Positions 28,278 to 37,605 of a stretch of 64,000 nucleotides of DNA are shown here, piece by piece. The DNA is from an uncultured Myxococcales bacterium (GTDB taxonomy: Bacteria > Myxococcota_A > UBA9042). Location of the stretch: NCBI GenBank assembly GCA_903924465.1, contig CAIYBN010000054.1, positions 1 to 64,000 of the forward strand. The letters are read 5' to 3'. Numbering within the stretch: position 1 is the first letter of the stretch; the number at the start of each line of letters is the position of its first letter. Position numbers and translations under genes: made by a program. Under the pieces are notes generated by a model that was given only the letters and a program-made list of their open reading frames with translations, was not told the origin of the DNA and did no database searches.

Positions 28278-29165
28278 ATGGCGTTCTTCGTACGCTTCTG
28301 GGGCACGCGCGGCTCGATCCCGACCCCCGGTCGCACCACCAACAAGTATGGCGGCAACACGAGCTGCGTCGAAATCCGCGTCGATGACACGCTGTTCATC
28401 TGCGACGGCGGAACCGGTCTGCGCGAACTGGGCGTGGACCTGCTCCGGCGGGAAATTCCCAACATTACTGCGCATTTCCTGTTCAGCCACATGCACTGGG
28501 ATCACATCCAAGGATTCCCCTTCTTCACGCCGGCATACATTCCGGTGAATACCTGCAATATCTACGGCACTTCCGTCGGCGATCACCGCTTTCACAGCCT
28601 GCTGAGCGGTCAGATGCGTAGCGACTATTTTCCTGTTGATTTCAGCGAGTTGCGTTCGCATATCTTGGCGACGGATTTGGACAACGGCCGGCGACCGATT
28701 GACGGCGTGCGCGTCCGTTGGTTTGAACAGCGCCATCCGGGAAGCAGCTATGCGTATTCACTGGAGAAAAATGGTGTGAAGGTCGTCTACGCGACGGACA
28801 ACGAAATCGACCTGACGTTGGCGAAGACGTTTGATGAAATCCAAGGCGACCTCGACAAGCAACGTGAAGTCCATGAAACTCTTGTTGAATTCGTTCGCGG
28901 AGCCGACTTGTTGATTGCCGATGGCCAGTATACCGACCTGGAGTACCCGAAACACGTTGGCTGGGGTCATCCACGGGCGACGACGGTGGTGGATTTGGCG
29001 GTGTTGGCGGGAGTCAAACAACTGGCCCTGTTTCACCATGACCCGATGCACAGCGACGCGGACGTGGAAGCGATTGTTCAGCAATGTCGGGCACGTGCCA
29101 AGCTTTTTTCGAGCCCGCTGTTCATTTTTGCGGCGCGCGAGGGGCTGGAACTCAAGCTGGACTAA
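28278..29165 (+). CDS. Metallo-beta-lactamase-fold hydrolase
   Basis: A GGGAG (28268-28272) five bases upstream favours ATG 28278 over the ATG at 28266; 295 residues. MAFFVRFWGTRGSIPTPG is a characteristic start of this family, followed by TNKYGGNTSCVEI and ICDGGTGLRELG. SHMHWDHIQG (about 70-79) is the HxHxDH zinc-binding motif, with the later His in EQRHPGS and the Asp in VVYATDNE completing the site. HHDPMHSD near residue 255 adds another His. The family includes phosphodiesterase-like and RNase Z-like hydrolases and cannot be narrowed further. Position 67 bases after an FHA gene suggests co-expression in a signalling context. Its stop lies inside a long hairpin at 29163-29217. Confidence 0.85.
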   Translation: MAFFVRFWGTRGSIPTPGRTTNKYGGNTSCVEIRVDDTLFICDGGTGLRELGVDLLRREIPNITAHFLFSHMHWDHIQGFPFFTPAYIPVNTCNIYGTSVGDHRFHSLLSGQMRSDYFPVDFSELRSHILATDLDNGRRPIDGVRVRWFEQRHPGSSYAYSLEKNGVKVVYATDNEIDLTLAKTFDEIQGDLDKQREVHETLVEFVRGADLLIADGQYTDLEYPKHVGWGHPRATTVVDLAVLAGVKQLALFHHDPMHSDADVEAIVQQCRARAKLFSSPLFIFAAREGLELKLD

Positions 29166-29217
29166 ACATGCCTGCCAAGACTGGAGATCGAATGCTGTAA
29201 TGCGGTAGGCATGTTTA
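29163..29217. terminator. Long stem-loop between converging genes
   Basis: A 14-bp stem (TAAACATGCCTGCC, 29163-29176, with GGTAGGCATGTTTA, 29204-29217, including one G-T pair) with a 27-base loop. The TAA stop of the MBL gene is the first codon of the left arm, and the Sel1 gene ends about 106 bases away on the other strand. The T/A-rich outer ends suit a bidirectional terminator. The loop is long for a simple terminator, so another role (RNA processing or recombination site) is not excluded. Confidence 0.5.
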
Positions 29218-29323
29218 GGCTGCTGGCCGGGTCGCCAAGCTCGCGTCCCTGCGGGCCGACTCGCGGCGACACAAGATATTTGACTCCGAGTCCATGCAGG
29301 GGCGTATAGCCGGCAGCAAGGGG

Positions 29324-30478
29324 CTACCGTCCGCACGCCGCGCTGTCGCCAGACGCGCAGCCTTTCTTGAAGTATTCCTTGGCCTTGGCTGGGTCGACTG
29401 CCACGCCATGCCCGGTCTGAAATGCTTCACCGGCCAAGCGACACGCGTTGGTTGCGCCATTGCTGCAGCCGCGGATGAAGTACAAGGCCTCATATTCCGG
29501 CGCGCAATGGGCGATCTCCCTGCGCTTGCACGCTTCTCCGAGCGCCAGACACGCGACGCCCGAGCCCAACTGGCAGGCTTTGTCGCGCGAGCTGACGGCC
29601 TTGCGCGGCTCGACATCGCACAACTCGCCGGTATCCTGGAATTCAGCGAGTTGCAAACAGGCGGTCGCGTGGCCGGCGTTGCAGGCGCGCTGGAAGTATT
29701 CGACCGCCAACTCGGGGTCAACGCTGCGACCGATGCCGAAGCGATGCGCGACGCCCATGATGAGACAGCCGGCCCCGGCGCCGAGTTCGCAGCCCTGTTC
29801 AAATTGGCGTAGCGCGCGCTGGCGCTCGCGTTCCACGCCATGGCCCGTCTCGAAGATCACGCCGAGGTGCACGCACGCGGGGCCGTAGCCGTCGCCGCAC
29901 GCCGTGGACAACAATTCCATCGCTTTGGCGGTGTCGAGCGGCGTGCCAATGGCATTGCTGTGGGCGAGCGCGGCACCGGTGCATCCCCGCGGTTCGTGCT
30001 TTTCGCACGCCATGTTGAACAATTTCAGCGCCAAGCTCGGGTCGCGAGCGAGGCCGGTGCCATTGGCGTACAGCTCGCCCCACCAGGCGCAGGCCAGCGC
30101 GCTGCCCGCCTTGCAGGCCACCGAGAGCGTGTCGGCCGCCTTGCCGGTATCCCGCGACGTACCGATGCCATACCGCCACGACTGGCCAAGGCGCGCACAG
30201 CTGTCGCGCTTGTCGTCGCGGCACGCGTCCTGGAGCACCAGGGAAGCCTTGGAAAAATCCGGACCGATGCGTGCAGACTCCGCCAGGCGATCATCGATTT
30301 CCGCACAAGCAGCGACATCACCTGCGAGACAGTGCTTTTCGCTGTCGGTGAAAGCTGTGGACTTTGGCAGATGTACGGTGGATGGGGCCGTCTTCACGGC
30401 GGCGCTGCACGCTGGCAACAGGCCCAAGCCGACGGCAGCCAGCCGAGCATAGCAAGTCTTCCCAAACCACGTCCGCAT
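29324..30478 (-). CDS. Sel1-repeat lipoprotein with paired cysteines
   Basis: ATG 30476-30478 gives 384 residues with lipoprotein signal ending LLPAC (Cys24); an earlier ATG at 30514 is possible. The body is tandem Sel1-like repeats of about 36 residues, each with the pattern AxxxLGxxYxxGxGxxxDxxKAxxxxxxAC. A Cys at the end of one helix pairs with a Cys at the start of the next, as in the Helicobacter cysteine-rich (Hcp) proteins, where every repeat is locked by one disulfide. Such right-handed helical solenoids usually bind proteins. Exported, lipid-anchored and disulfide-rich, it probably sits on the periplasmic or outer side of the outer membrane. It is divergent from the MopE-type gene across 148 bases. 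Confidence 0.85.
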   Translation of the reverse strand: MRTWFGKTCYARLAAVGLGLLPACSAAVKTAPSTVHLPKSTAFTDSEKHCLAGDVAACAEIDDRLAESARIGPDFSKASLVLQDACRDDKRDSCARLGQSWRYGIGTSRDTGKAADTLSVACKAGSALACAWWGELYANGTGLARDPSLALKLFNMACEKHEPRGCTGAALAHSNAIGTPLDTAKAMELLSTACGDGYGPACVHLGVIFETGHGVERERQRALRQFEQGCELGAGAGCLIMGVAHRFGIGRSVDPELAVEYFQRACNAGHATACLQLAEFQDTGELCDVEPRKAVSSRDKACQLGSGVACLALGEACKRREIAHCAPEYEALYFIRGCSNGATNACRLAGEAFQTGHGVAVDPAKAKEYFKKGCASGDSAACGR

Positions 30479-30511
30479 TCCATCCCCCGCAGGTCCCCGA
30501 TGAAGATACCC

Positions 30512-30527
30512 CACGAGCGCGTTCGTG
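30512..30527. promoter_or_regulatory. Near-perfect palindrome in a divergent promoter region
   Basis: CACGAGCGCGTTCGTG is self-complementary except for one G-T pair and lies midway between the divergent Sel1 (start 30478) and MopE-type (start 30627) genes. It could be an operator serving both. No known regulator consensus is matched. Confidence 0.25.
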
Positions 30528-30626
30528 TCACAAAGATCAGCGATTTGCCGTTTGTCTGGGTCTCGCGCGTCTGATACGATGGCAACACGGCGCTGTGTCG
30601 CGTCGATTTCACGGTAGGGCTTTCCG

Positions 30627-33600
30627 ATGTCACGTCCGTTGAAGTGTCGCTTCGTCCAGATAAGTTGTATGACTTCAAGCGTTTACGTGACGATGTTGTC
30701 AACGGCGCTCTTGCTCGCGTTGGCGGGATGCGGCAACGGGGCAGCACCGCAAGACACGGGAACCGCGACCGATCAGGACGGAACCGGCGACACGGACGTT
30801 CACATCAAGCCGGACACGGGCAAGAAGCCGGACATCGTCGACGCTGAGGTGGGCGTCGATGCGACCGATCTGGAATTGCCGGATGCGACTTCAGACGATG
30901 TGGAAACAGTGGCGACGGACGTCGACACCCTGAATGACGTCGATGCCGGAACTGACTTCACGGATGTGAGCGGCGTGGAAGGCCTTGTGGATGCGACCGA
31001 CGACGTGGACACGGTTGATGCGCCGGACGTACCCGACCTTGAAATCTTGTCCCCCTGCGAATTCCCGCAGAATCCGATGTCCGGTCAGGAAGGTTGGGCG
31101 TGCGCGACCAACGATGAATGCGATTTTGGCTACTGCGTCGACACGCCGGACCAAAAGGTCTGCACCCGCAGTTGCACCAACACCTGCTGCCCGGGCGGCT
31201 GGAGTTGCAAGAACGTCGCGCAAGCCGGCGACCCCGTGTATGGCTGCGTGCCCAGTCTCGTGCACACGTGCGACCCGTGCACCGACAACGCCCAGTGCCA
31301 GTCCCCCGGCGATCCGAACGGCCTTTGCCTCTCCTACGGCGACGTCGGCAACTTCTGCGGTGGCTCGTGCCCGTCCGGCACGAACACGGAGTGCCCGGTC
31401 GGTTACTACTGCCTGAAGAATGCCAAAGGCACAGCGAACGGCGTGCCCGGCGTCGGCACCAGCAACCAGTGCATGAAGAAAAGCGGCCAATGCGACTGCT
31501 CCAACAACGCGAAAAAGCAGGGCATGTCGACGATTTGCCTCAGCAAGAACAAGTACGGCACCTGCACCGGTAGCCGTTCCTGCCAGCCGAGCGGATTGAC
31601 CGGCTGCGACGCCAAATCGCCAACCGCGGAAGTTTGCAACGGCTTGGACGACAACTGCGACGGCCAGACCGACGAACCGGGCGCGTCGATGTGCACGGTA
31701 TACTGGAAGGATGCGGATCAGGACGGCTTCGGCAACTCGCCAGCGACGGGCGGCGACAATCAGTGCCTGTGCAAGCCCGTGAACTTGTATACGTCTACGT
31801 CACCCTCCGATTGCGACGACACGAATGCCCAAGTCAAGCCGAGCGCGATTGAAGTCTGCGACGGCATTGACAACGACTGCAACGGCAAGACCGACGAGAC
31901 CTGCGACATGGACAAGGACGGCTATTGCGCCGCCGATGCGATCATTTTGCCCGGTTCCAAATCCTGCAAATACAAGGGCGTGGACTGCGACGATACCAAT
32001 CCGAAGATTCATCCCGGCCAGCCGGAAATCTGCGGCAACGGCATTGACGACGACTGCGACGGCTACACGGACAGCGGCGCAACGGACGCCGTCGGCTGCA
32101 CGTTGTTCTACGAAGATGGCGACAAGGACGGCGTTGGCACCTTCAACAACGAGTGCCTGTGCGCCCCCAGCGGCATCTTCACCGCGACCGTGAGCGGCGA
32201 CTGCAACGACAGCAACGCCAACGTGTATCCCGGCAACAAGGAAGTCTGCGGCAACGGCATCGACGACAACTGCAACGGCAAGCAGGACGAAGCCGGCGCG
32301 ATTGGCTGCACCAGCTTCTACAAAGACGGCGACTCCGACGGATACGGCGACAGCAACAGCAAACCCGCGTGCTTGTGCGCACCCACCGCCATCTACACAA
32401 CGGCCAAGGGCGGCGATTGCAACGACAGCGATCCCAAGATGAATCCGGGCATGACCGAGGTCTGCAACAACCTGGACGACGATTGCGACGGCATCACCGA
32501 TAACAACAACGCACTGGGCTGCACGACGTTCTATGCCGATAGCGACAAGGACGGTTTTGGCGACAGCAAGAAGGCACTTTGTCTGTGTGCGGCGACCGAC
32601 AAGTGGACGGCGACGATCGGCGGCGATTGCGACGACAGCAAGGCGAACGTCAATCCAGTGGCGAAGGAAATCTGCGACGGTTTGGACAACGACTGCAACG
32701 GCATCATCGACGACCCGGGCGCGCAGGGCTGCGTGATGGCCTTCAAGGATGCGGACGGCGACGGCTTTGGCGATCCAATCACAAAGGCGTGTGTCTGCGG
32801 ACTATCGGCGCCTTACAACACGTTCAAGGGCGACGATTGTGACGACAAACTTGCGTCCGTCTATCCAGGCGCGCAGGAGAAATGCAACGGCATCGACGAC
32901 AACTGCGACGGCACGACGGACGAGGCCAACGCGCAGGGGTGCACGATTTACTTCGCCGATACCGACAATGACGGGGTCGGCAACAGCGCCAAGGCGGCGT
33001 GCTTGTGCGCCAAGAATTGGCCGTACGTGACGACCAAGGGCGGCGACTGCAACGACGCCGATCCGACGATCAAGCCGGGCAACATCGAGACGTGCGACGG
33101 CAAGGACAACGACTGCGACGGCATCATCGACAACCAGAATGCGATCGGCTGCAACGTGTACTACCTCGACGTGGACGGCGATGGCTACGGCGATGTCACG
33201 AGCATCACGCGCTGTTTGTGCACGACCGACGGCAGTTACAAAGTGCTGCAGGGCGGCGACTGCGACGACAAGAACAAAGCCATTCACCCGGGCGTTGCGG
33301 AGAAATGCAACGGCCTCGACGACGATTGCGACGGCATCGTCGATCCAGTGGGCTCCCTTGGCTGCACGAACTACTACCCGGACTTTGACAACGACGGCTA
33401 CGGCGACATGTACGCGACCACGTGGCAATGCCAATGCGGCCCGTTGTATCCCAACACGTCCACCGCGGCGTACGCCAAAGACTGCAACGACAAGAACCCA
33501 CTTGTCAGCCCAGGTGCGTTCGAGATTTGCGGCGACGGCATCGACAACAACTGCAACGGCTTGACCGACGAGTCGACGACGAACACGCTGTTCTACATCG

Positions 33601-34511
33601 ACGTCGATGGCGACGGTTACGGCAGCGGTGCCGGCCAGTCACTCTGCAAGCCCGGTATCGTCAACGGCCAGACGTTCTCCGCGTCGCAAGCGGGCGACTG
33701 CAACGACGCGCTCGCTGGCGTTCATCCCAACGCGGCGGAAATCTGCAACGGCATCGACGACAACTGCAACGGCTTCACCGACGAACAGCTCCCGTCAGTC
33801 ATGTGCGGAACAGTCACAAACGGCGATCCAGCCTGCATCGCCGGCAAGTGCACGCCCCAGTGCTACACAAGCTGGTTCGACGCGAACGGCATCGCCAGCG
33901 ATGGCTGCGAGTGCAAGGCCGACAGCTTCTACGGCAGCGGCGTCGGCGATACCTGCGCCGGTCCAGTTGACCTCGGCTACATCTACGACGACGCCAGCCC
34001 GCCGATCGTCAAGACCGGCAACATCATGCCTGGCGAACTCGGTGATTGGTACCATTTCAAGGCGATTGACGCGAATGATGCGAGTGGCAGCTGCGACCCG
34101 TTCAACGTCCACGTCTGGTTGACCGGCAATCCGGACGGCTACTTCACGGTTGACCTCTATAAACACACCTGCGGCGGCACGTCGCTTTTGTGCAGCAACG
34201 AGACGGACACGGGTTGGACCGTGTCTTTCAATGGCAAGCCGCCGAGCGGGCCGCAGACAGGCAAGGGCGTTACCAGTGGCGATCCCAGTTGCATCAAGCA
34301 GGACGGCGTCACTTCGTGCTACCAAGCTCCGCCGATTCCGGAAATTGGTGGCGAATGCAACTGCATCAACGGCGTCGGCTCGAACGGCATGAACATCAAC
34401 GAGTGCACGGACAATTCTGACGACTTCTACGTTCGCGTGGGTCGCCTGCCGGGCAAAGGGACGATTTGCCAGAACTACACGCTCAGCGTCTCGAACGGCG
34501 TGCCGTACTAG
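30627..34511 (+). CDS. MopE-type metal-binding repeat lipoprotein (1,294 residues)
   Basis: ATG 30627 is preferred over 30669 because it keeps the basic residues of the signal; lipobox LAGC gives Cys35. A Asp/Val/Thr-rich acidic spacer (about 36-142) leads to a Cys-rich module (about 143-335). From about 337 to 1055 there are about 11 units of the type CNGxDDNCDGxxDE, each followed by YxDxDxDGYG and GGDCDD, the MopE putative copper/metal-binding motif (Pfam Cu-binding_MopE). The dense Asp/Asn loops are also Ca-binding-like. The last 180 residues (about 1110-1294) are a beta-rich domain with Cys pairs, like a pre-peptidase C-terminal domain. In Methylococcus, MopE is a surface copper protein; here metal identity is inference. 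The related gene at 52765-58650 shares the plan. Confidence 0.87.
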   Translation: MSRPLKCRFVQISCMTSSVYVTMLSTALLLALAGCGNGAAPQDTGTATDQDGTGDTDVHIKPDTGKKPDIVDAEVGVDATDLELPDATSDDVETVATDVDTLNDVDAGTDFTDVSGVEGLVDATDDVDTVDAPDVPDLEILSPCEFPQNPMSGQEGWACATNDECDFGYCVDTPDQKVCTRSCTNTCCPGGWSCKNVAQAGDPVYGCVPSLVHTCDPCTDNAQCQSPGDPNGLCLSYGDVGNFCGGSCPSGTNTECPVGYYCLKNAKGTANGVPGVGTSNQCMKKSGQCDCSNNAKKQGMSTICLSKNKYGTCTGSRSCQPSGLTGCDAKSPTAEVCNGLDDNCDGQTDEPGASMCTVYWKDADQDGFGNSPATGGDNQCLCKPVNLYTSTSPSDCDDTNAQVKPSAIEVCDGIDNDCNGKTDETCDMDKDGYCAADAIILPGSKSCKYKGVDCDDTNPKIHPGQPEICGNGIDDDCDGYTDSGATDAVGCTLFYEDGDKDGVGTFNNECLCAPSGIFTATVSGDCNDSNANVYPGNKEVCGNGIDDNCNGKQDEAGAIGCTSFYKDGDSDGYGDSNSKPACLCAPTAIYTTAKGGDCNDSDPKMNPGMTEVCNNLDDDCDGITDNNNALGCTTFYADSDKDGFGDSKKALCLCAATDKWTATIGGDCDDSKANVNPVAKEICDGLDNDCNGIIDDPGAQGCVMAFKDADGDGFGDPITKACVCGLSAPYNTFKGDDCDDKLASVYPGAQEKCNGIDDNCDGTTDEANAQGCTIYFADTDNDGVGNSAKAACLCAKNWPYVTTKGGDCNDADPTIKPGNIETCDGKDNDCDGIIDNQNAIGCNVYYLDVDGDGYGDVTSITRCLCTTDGSYKVLQGGDCDDKNKAIHPGVAEKCNGLDDDCDGIVDPVGSLGCTNYYPDFDNDGYGDMYATTWQCQCGPLYPNTSTAAYAKDCNDKNPLVSPGAFEICGDGIDNNCNGLTDESTTNTLFYIDVDGDGYGSGAGQSLCKPGIVNGQTFSASQAGDCNDALAGVHPNAAEICNGIDDNCNGFTDEQLPSVMCGTVTNGDPACIAGKCTPQCYTSWFDANGIASDGCECKADSFYGSGVGDTCAGPVDLGYIYDDASPPIVKTGNIMPGELGDWYHFKAIDANDASGSCDPFNVHVWLTGNPDGYFTVDLYKHTCGGTSLLCSNETDTGWTVSFNGKPPSGPQTGKGVTSGDPSCIKQDGVTSCYQAPPIPEIGGECNCINGVGSNGMNINECTDNSDDFYVRVGRLPGKGTICQNYTLSVSNGVPY

Positions 34512-34594
34512 ACCCATTGCCACTTGCTCGGTCTAAAACAGACTGAAATGGCTAGATTGTCTCCGATGTGATTTCGTGACGCTCACTTCCGAGC

Positions 34595-34765
34595 GTGCGC
34601 TTCCAGACAGCGCGTCCGTCGCGCTGCGGTCAGATCGCGGCGCACGTGGCGCCCGTCTGGGCGACGACGGTCCGCAAGTGGTTCATGATTCCGCTGAAAC
34701 GGTCGGGCTTTGACGCGGGCAACTGGCTCGGCCATCGACTCCGCGCGCGCCGTGGGCGTGTCTAG
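34595..34765 (+). other. Possible tiny gene or decayed fragment
   Basis: A 56-codon frame from GTG 34595 to TAG 34763-34765 encodes a basic peptide with WATTVRKWFMIPLKRSGF and RLRARRGRV. It fills most of the gap between the MopE-type gene and the acyl-CoA dehydrogenase. There is no good ribosome site and no recognised family. Its TAG overlaps the converging stop in CTAG. It may be chance. Confidence 0.15.
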
Positions 34766-36585
34766 AACGCTTCTTCCGGCAGTTCCATGATCGACAGCTC
34801 GGAGTTCTCAATGAGCTTGCGCGTCAACGTCAGGCCCGGCAGGACCTGCGCGCAGAACCACTTGGCCGACGCGATCTTGCCCTGGTAGAACGCGATGTCC
34901 GCACCCTTCGCGGTCGGCAGCTTCGCCACCGCAATCGCCGCGTGCCGTACGAGCAGCCACGCAATGACCGTCTCCGCCAGCGCGAACAGGATCTTGTTGC
35001 CGTGAATACCGACGTGGTAGACCGAGTCGTTCAGTTTGCCCAACATCGTCATGAGCATACCCTGAACGTCGCCCAGCGCCTTCAGCAGCGCCTTGCGCTC
35101 GTCCGCCAGCGTGTCGCCACCGTCCGTGCCCTGAGCCGTCGCCATCGCTTCTTCCATCAGCCCTTGCAGCGTCTGACCGCCGTCGCGGGCGATCTTGCGG
35201 AAGAACAGGTCCAGCGCCTGGATGGCCGTCGTCCCTTCGTACAGGCTGTCGATCTTCTGATCGCGGCAGTACTGTTCGAACGGGAAGTCCTGGATATAGC
35301 CCGAACCGCCAATCGTCTGCAGCGACAGTACCAGCATTTCCGTCGCCTTTTCGCTGCAGTAGCCCTTGAGCAGCGGCAGCATCAGGTCATTGCGGGCGTC
35401 CATCTTGGCCGCTTCCTTGTTGGTATGCCCGCCGAGGATTTCCACCTGGTCCTGCAGCCACGCAATGTACAGGCCGAGCGCGCGCATGCCTTCCGCGTGG
35501 GCCTTCTGCGCCATGAGCATACGCCGCACGTCGGGGTGCTGGATGATGCGCACGCGCGGCGCTTTCTTGTTCGCCGCTTCCTTGAGATCCGCGCCCTGGA
35601 CGCGCTCCTTCGCGTACTCCAACGCGTTCAGGTACGCCGTGGAGAGCGTCGACATCGACTTCATGCCCACGGCCATGCGGGCATTCTCGATGATGTGGAA
35701 CATTTGGCGGATGCCGTCGTGCACGCCCCCCATCAGGTAACCACGCGCCGGCACGTCGCCGTCGCCGAAGACCATTTCGCAGGTCGCCGACGCCTTCAGG
35801 CCCATCTTCTTCTCGACCTTGGAGACGCGAACGCCGTTGCGCTCGCCGATGCTGCCGTCGTCGTTGACCCAGAATTTCGGGACGATGAACAGCGACAGGC
35901 CCTTCGTGCCCAAGTCCGCGCCTTCCGGGCGGGCGAGCACCATGTGGACGATGTTCGGCGGGCCGTCATAGTCGCCGTTGGTGATGAAGCGTTTGGTGCC
36001 TTCGATTTCCCAAATGTCGCCGCTGACATGCCGTGCTTTGGCCCGGCCTGCGCCCACATCCGACCCGGCGTCCGGTTCGGTCAGCACCATCGAGCCGCCC
36101 CAGCGTTCCTCAGCAAGCCCATTCAGGAAAAGCTTCTTCTGCTGCTCGGTGCCCAAGCGATCGACGATCTTGGCCATGAACGTGCCGAACAGATAGAACG
36201 CAAGCGCCGAGTTGGCGCCGGCGGTCAGCTCAAAAGCCGACCAGTTCACCGACGGCGGCGCGCCGAAACCGCCAATGTGCTCAGGCAGTTCCAGACGAAA
36301 CCACTCCTTGTCGTACCACGTCTTGAGCGCCTTTCTGAGCACCGGCGGCAGCGTCACGTCGCCCTGGGCGTCGACCAGCAAAGGAATGCGATCGGATTCC
36401 GCCCAGCTTGCCGCAATCTCGCCGCTGCAGAGCTTTTCATACTCGGTCAGCGAGTCGCGCGCGCTCTCTTCATCCATGGACACGAACGGCCCGCGACCCA
36501 GCGACGTCTTGGCGATATCGTGGAATTCAAACAGGTTGAAGAAGATGTCGCGAAGGTTGCTCTTGTAGTGCAGGACGGTCGACAC
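34762..36585 (-). CDS. Acyl-CoA dehydrogenase, long form with C-terminal extension
   Basis: A 607-residue flavoprotein, longer than the usual 380-400 because of an N-terminal extension and an extra C-terminal domain (acyl-CoA dehydrogenase C, as in FadE and DmdC types). MVLTEPDAGSDVGA is the FAD-binding loop, GTKRFITNGD the following strand, and YEGTTAIQALDLFFRK carries the catalytic glutamate (about 450) that removes the alpha proton. GGSGYIQDFPFEQYCRD is the conserved helix before it. It oxidises acyl-CoA to trans-2-enoyl-CoA in beta-oxidation, passing electrons to ETF. The chain length is not evident. It is the only other fatty-acid gene here besides the fusion at 15.6 kb, and stands alone 113 bases downstream of the small lipoprotein gene on the same strand. 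Confidence 0.92.
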   Translation of the reverse strand: MSTVLHYKSNLRDIFFNLFEFHDIAKTSLGRGPFVSMDEESARDSLTEYEKLCSGEIAASWAESDRIPLLVDAQGDVTLPPVLRKALKTWYDKEWFRLELPEHIGGFGAPPSVNWSAFELTAGANSALAFYLFGTFMAKIVDRLGTEQQKKLFLNGLAEERWGGSMVLTEPDAGSDVGAGRAKARHVSGDIWEIEGTKRFITNGDYDGPPNIVHMVLARPEGADLGTKGLSLFIVPKFWVNDDGSIGERNGVRVSKVEKKMGLKASATCEMVFGDGDVPARGYLMGGVHDGIRQMFHIIENARMAVGMKSMSTLSTAYLNALEYAKERVQGADLKEAANKKAPRVRIIQHPDVRRMLMAQKAHAEGMRALGLYIAWLQDQVEILGGHTNKEAAKMDARNDLMLPLLKGYCSEKATEMLVLSLQTIGGSGYIQDFPFEQYCRDQKIDSLYEGTTAIQALDLFFRKIARDGGQTLQGLMEEAMATAQGTDGGDTLADERKALLKALGDVQGMLMTMLGKLNDSVYHVGIHGNKILFALAETVIAWLLVRHAAIAVAKLPTAKGADIAFYQGKIASAKWFCAQVLPGLTLTRKLIENSELSIMELPEEAF

Positions 36586-36698
36586 GGCGGACTCCGAATG
36601 CCGTCAAGCCGACGACGGCGGGCGCAATCTGCCAGAAAACAAGCGCCGTTGCCAGTGATGGTGCCCTGCGCTGTGTCACGGCTTTGCGATCCGACGGG

Positions 36699-37592
36699 CT
36701 ATTGCTTGAATCCTGCACACCGCGAGTCGTCGGGAGGCGTCCAATCGGTGAAAACCGCCTGATTTTGAACGATTTCACTGCACGAGACATCACCGTCACC
36801 GTCCTGATCCAGATTCATTCCTTGCTTGTCGACGCGCAACAGCTTCCATTTGTTGCTGATTTGGTTGCTGACCGTCGCGAACGGTTGGGCGCAAAACCCT
36901 TGGCTGGCGCCCAGCGCGACTTGCATGACATGGCGCGTGGCTTCGCCGGACAGGCTACCGTCGCTGTTCATCTTGCCGGTGCGCTCCATGACGGCCCGCT
37001 GGACGGCGTACAGATCGCAGACGCCGCCGACTTTGAGCGTCACGCCGGGGTGACCGTCGCCGTCAGAATCGACGACGCGCGGATCGTTGGCGTCGGCCGG
37101 CATGGCCTCGGTCTCCGGATTGCCCGAGGGAAAGTTCAGTCCCCAGGCCTGGACCTCCACGCCGCCGGTGTACGGGGCATCCGGACCGTGCGCGGGAAAG
37201 AAAGCACTGGACTTCATGAGGCCCGCGGTCTGCAGCACCACCAATGGCACCACCGTCGTCATGCCCAGAATCGGCGTGTTTGAGATGCTGCAATCCTGGC
37301 GAAACTCACGGAGTTGCATGCCGTCCTGGACGATTTCAACGCGCGACAATTCGTAGTTGCGCAGCTCAATCTCGTCGCCAATCGCGACGCACGTGGACCA
37401 ATCCGTGACGAGGACCCAAATGCCGCTCAAGTCGGCACCGGTCGCGGTTGCGTCCGATCCGGGGGCCACGGCGTCCGTGGTCACACTGTCGAACGTTTGG
37501 GCGTCAAAGCCGGACGGCATTGGCGTGGGTTCGCATGCCGCCAGTCCGAGCGCGACGACGATGAAACTCAGCGGTCCAGTCAAGCGCACCAT
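36699..37592 (-). CDS. Small lipoprotein of unknown function, EF-hand-like motifs
   Basis: ATG 37590-37592, with GAGG six bases upstream, gives 297 residues and a strong lipobox GLAAC (Cys20). A short Asp/Thr-rich spacer leads to a single domain of about 240 residues beginning GIWVLVTDWSTCVAIGD, with a strand-rich pattern and cysteines at about five places. Two Asp-rich loops, DSDGDGHPG and DQDGDGDVS, resemble EF-hand/TSP3 calcium loops. I do not recognise a family. It begins 13 bases after the hydrolase-like lipoprotein stops and is the third member of a three-lipoprotein operon, so an accessory role for that protein or the M13 peptidase is plausible. Confidence 0.7.
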   Translation of the reverse strand: MVRLTGPLSFIVVALGLAACEPTPMPSGFDAQTFDSVTTDAVAPGSDATATGADLSGIWVLVTDWSTCVAIGDEIELRNYELSRVEIVQDGMQLREFRQDCSISNTPILGMTTVVPLVVLQTAGLMKSSAFFPAHGPDAPYTGGVEVQAWGLNFPSGNPETEAMPADANDPRVVDSDGDGHPGVTLKVGGVCDLYAVQRAVMERTGKMNSDGSLSGEATRHVMQVALGASQGFCAQPFATVSNQISNKWKLLRVDKQGMNLDQDGDGDVSCSEIVQNQAVFTDWTPPDDSRCAGFKQ

Positions 37593-37605
37593 CACCAGCC
37601 TCGCA

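Noticed and set aside
29163..29217. Integron attC site
   Set aside because: The hairpin's ends do not fit the core RYYYAAC/GTTRRRY arrangement; terminator is simpler.
31637..33790. Regular repeats resembling a CRISPR array
   Set aside because: Repeat units are coding, diverged and in one reading frame; no identical direct repeats or spacers exist.
34580..34765. Small frame as a firm gene
   Set aside because: No ribosome site and no family; kept only as a low-confidence feature.
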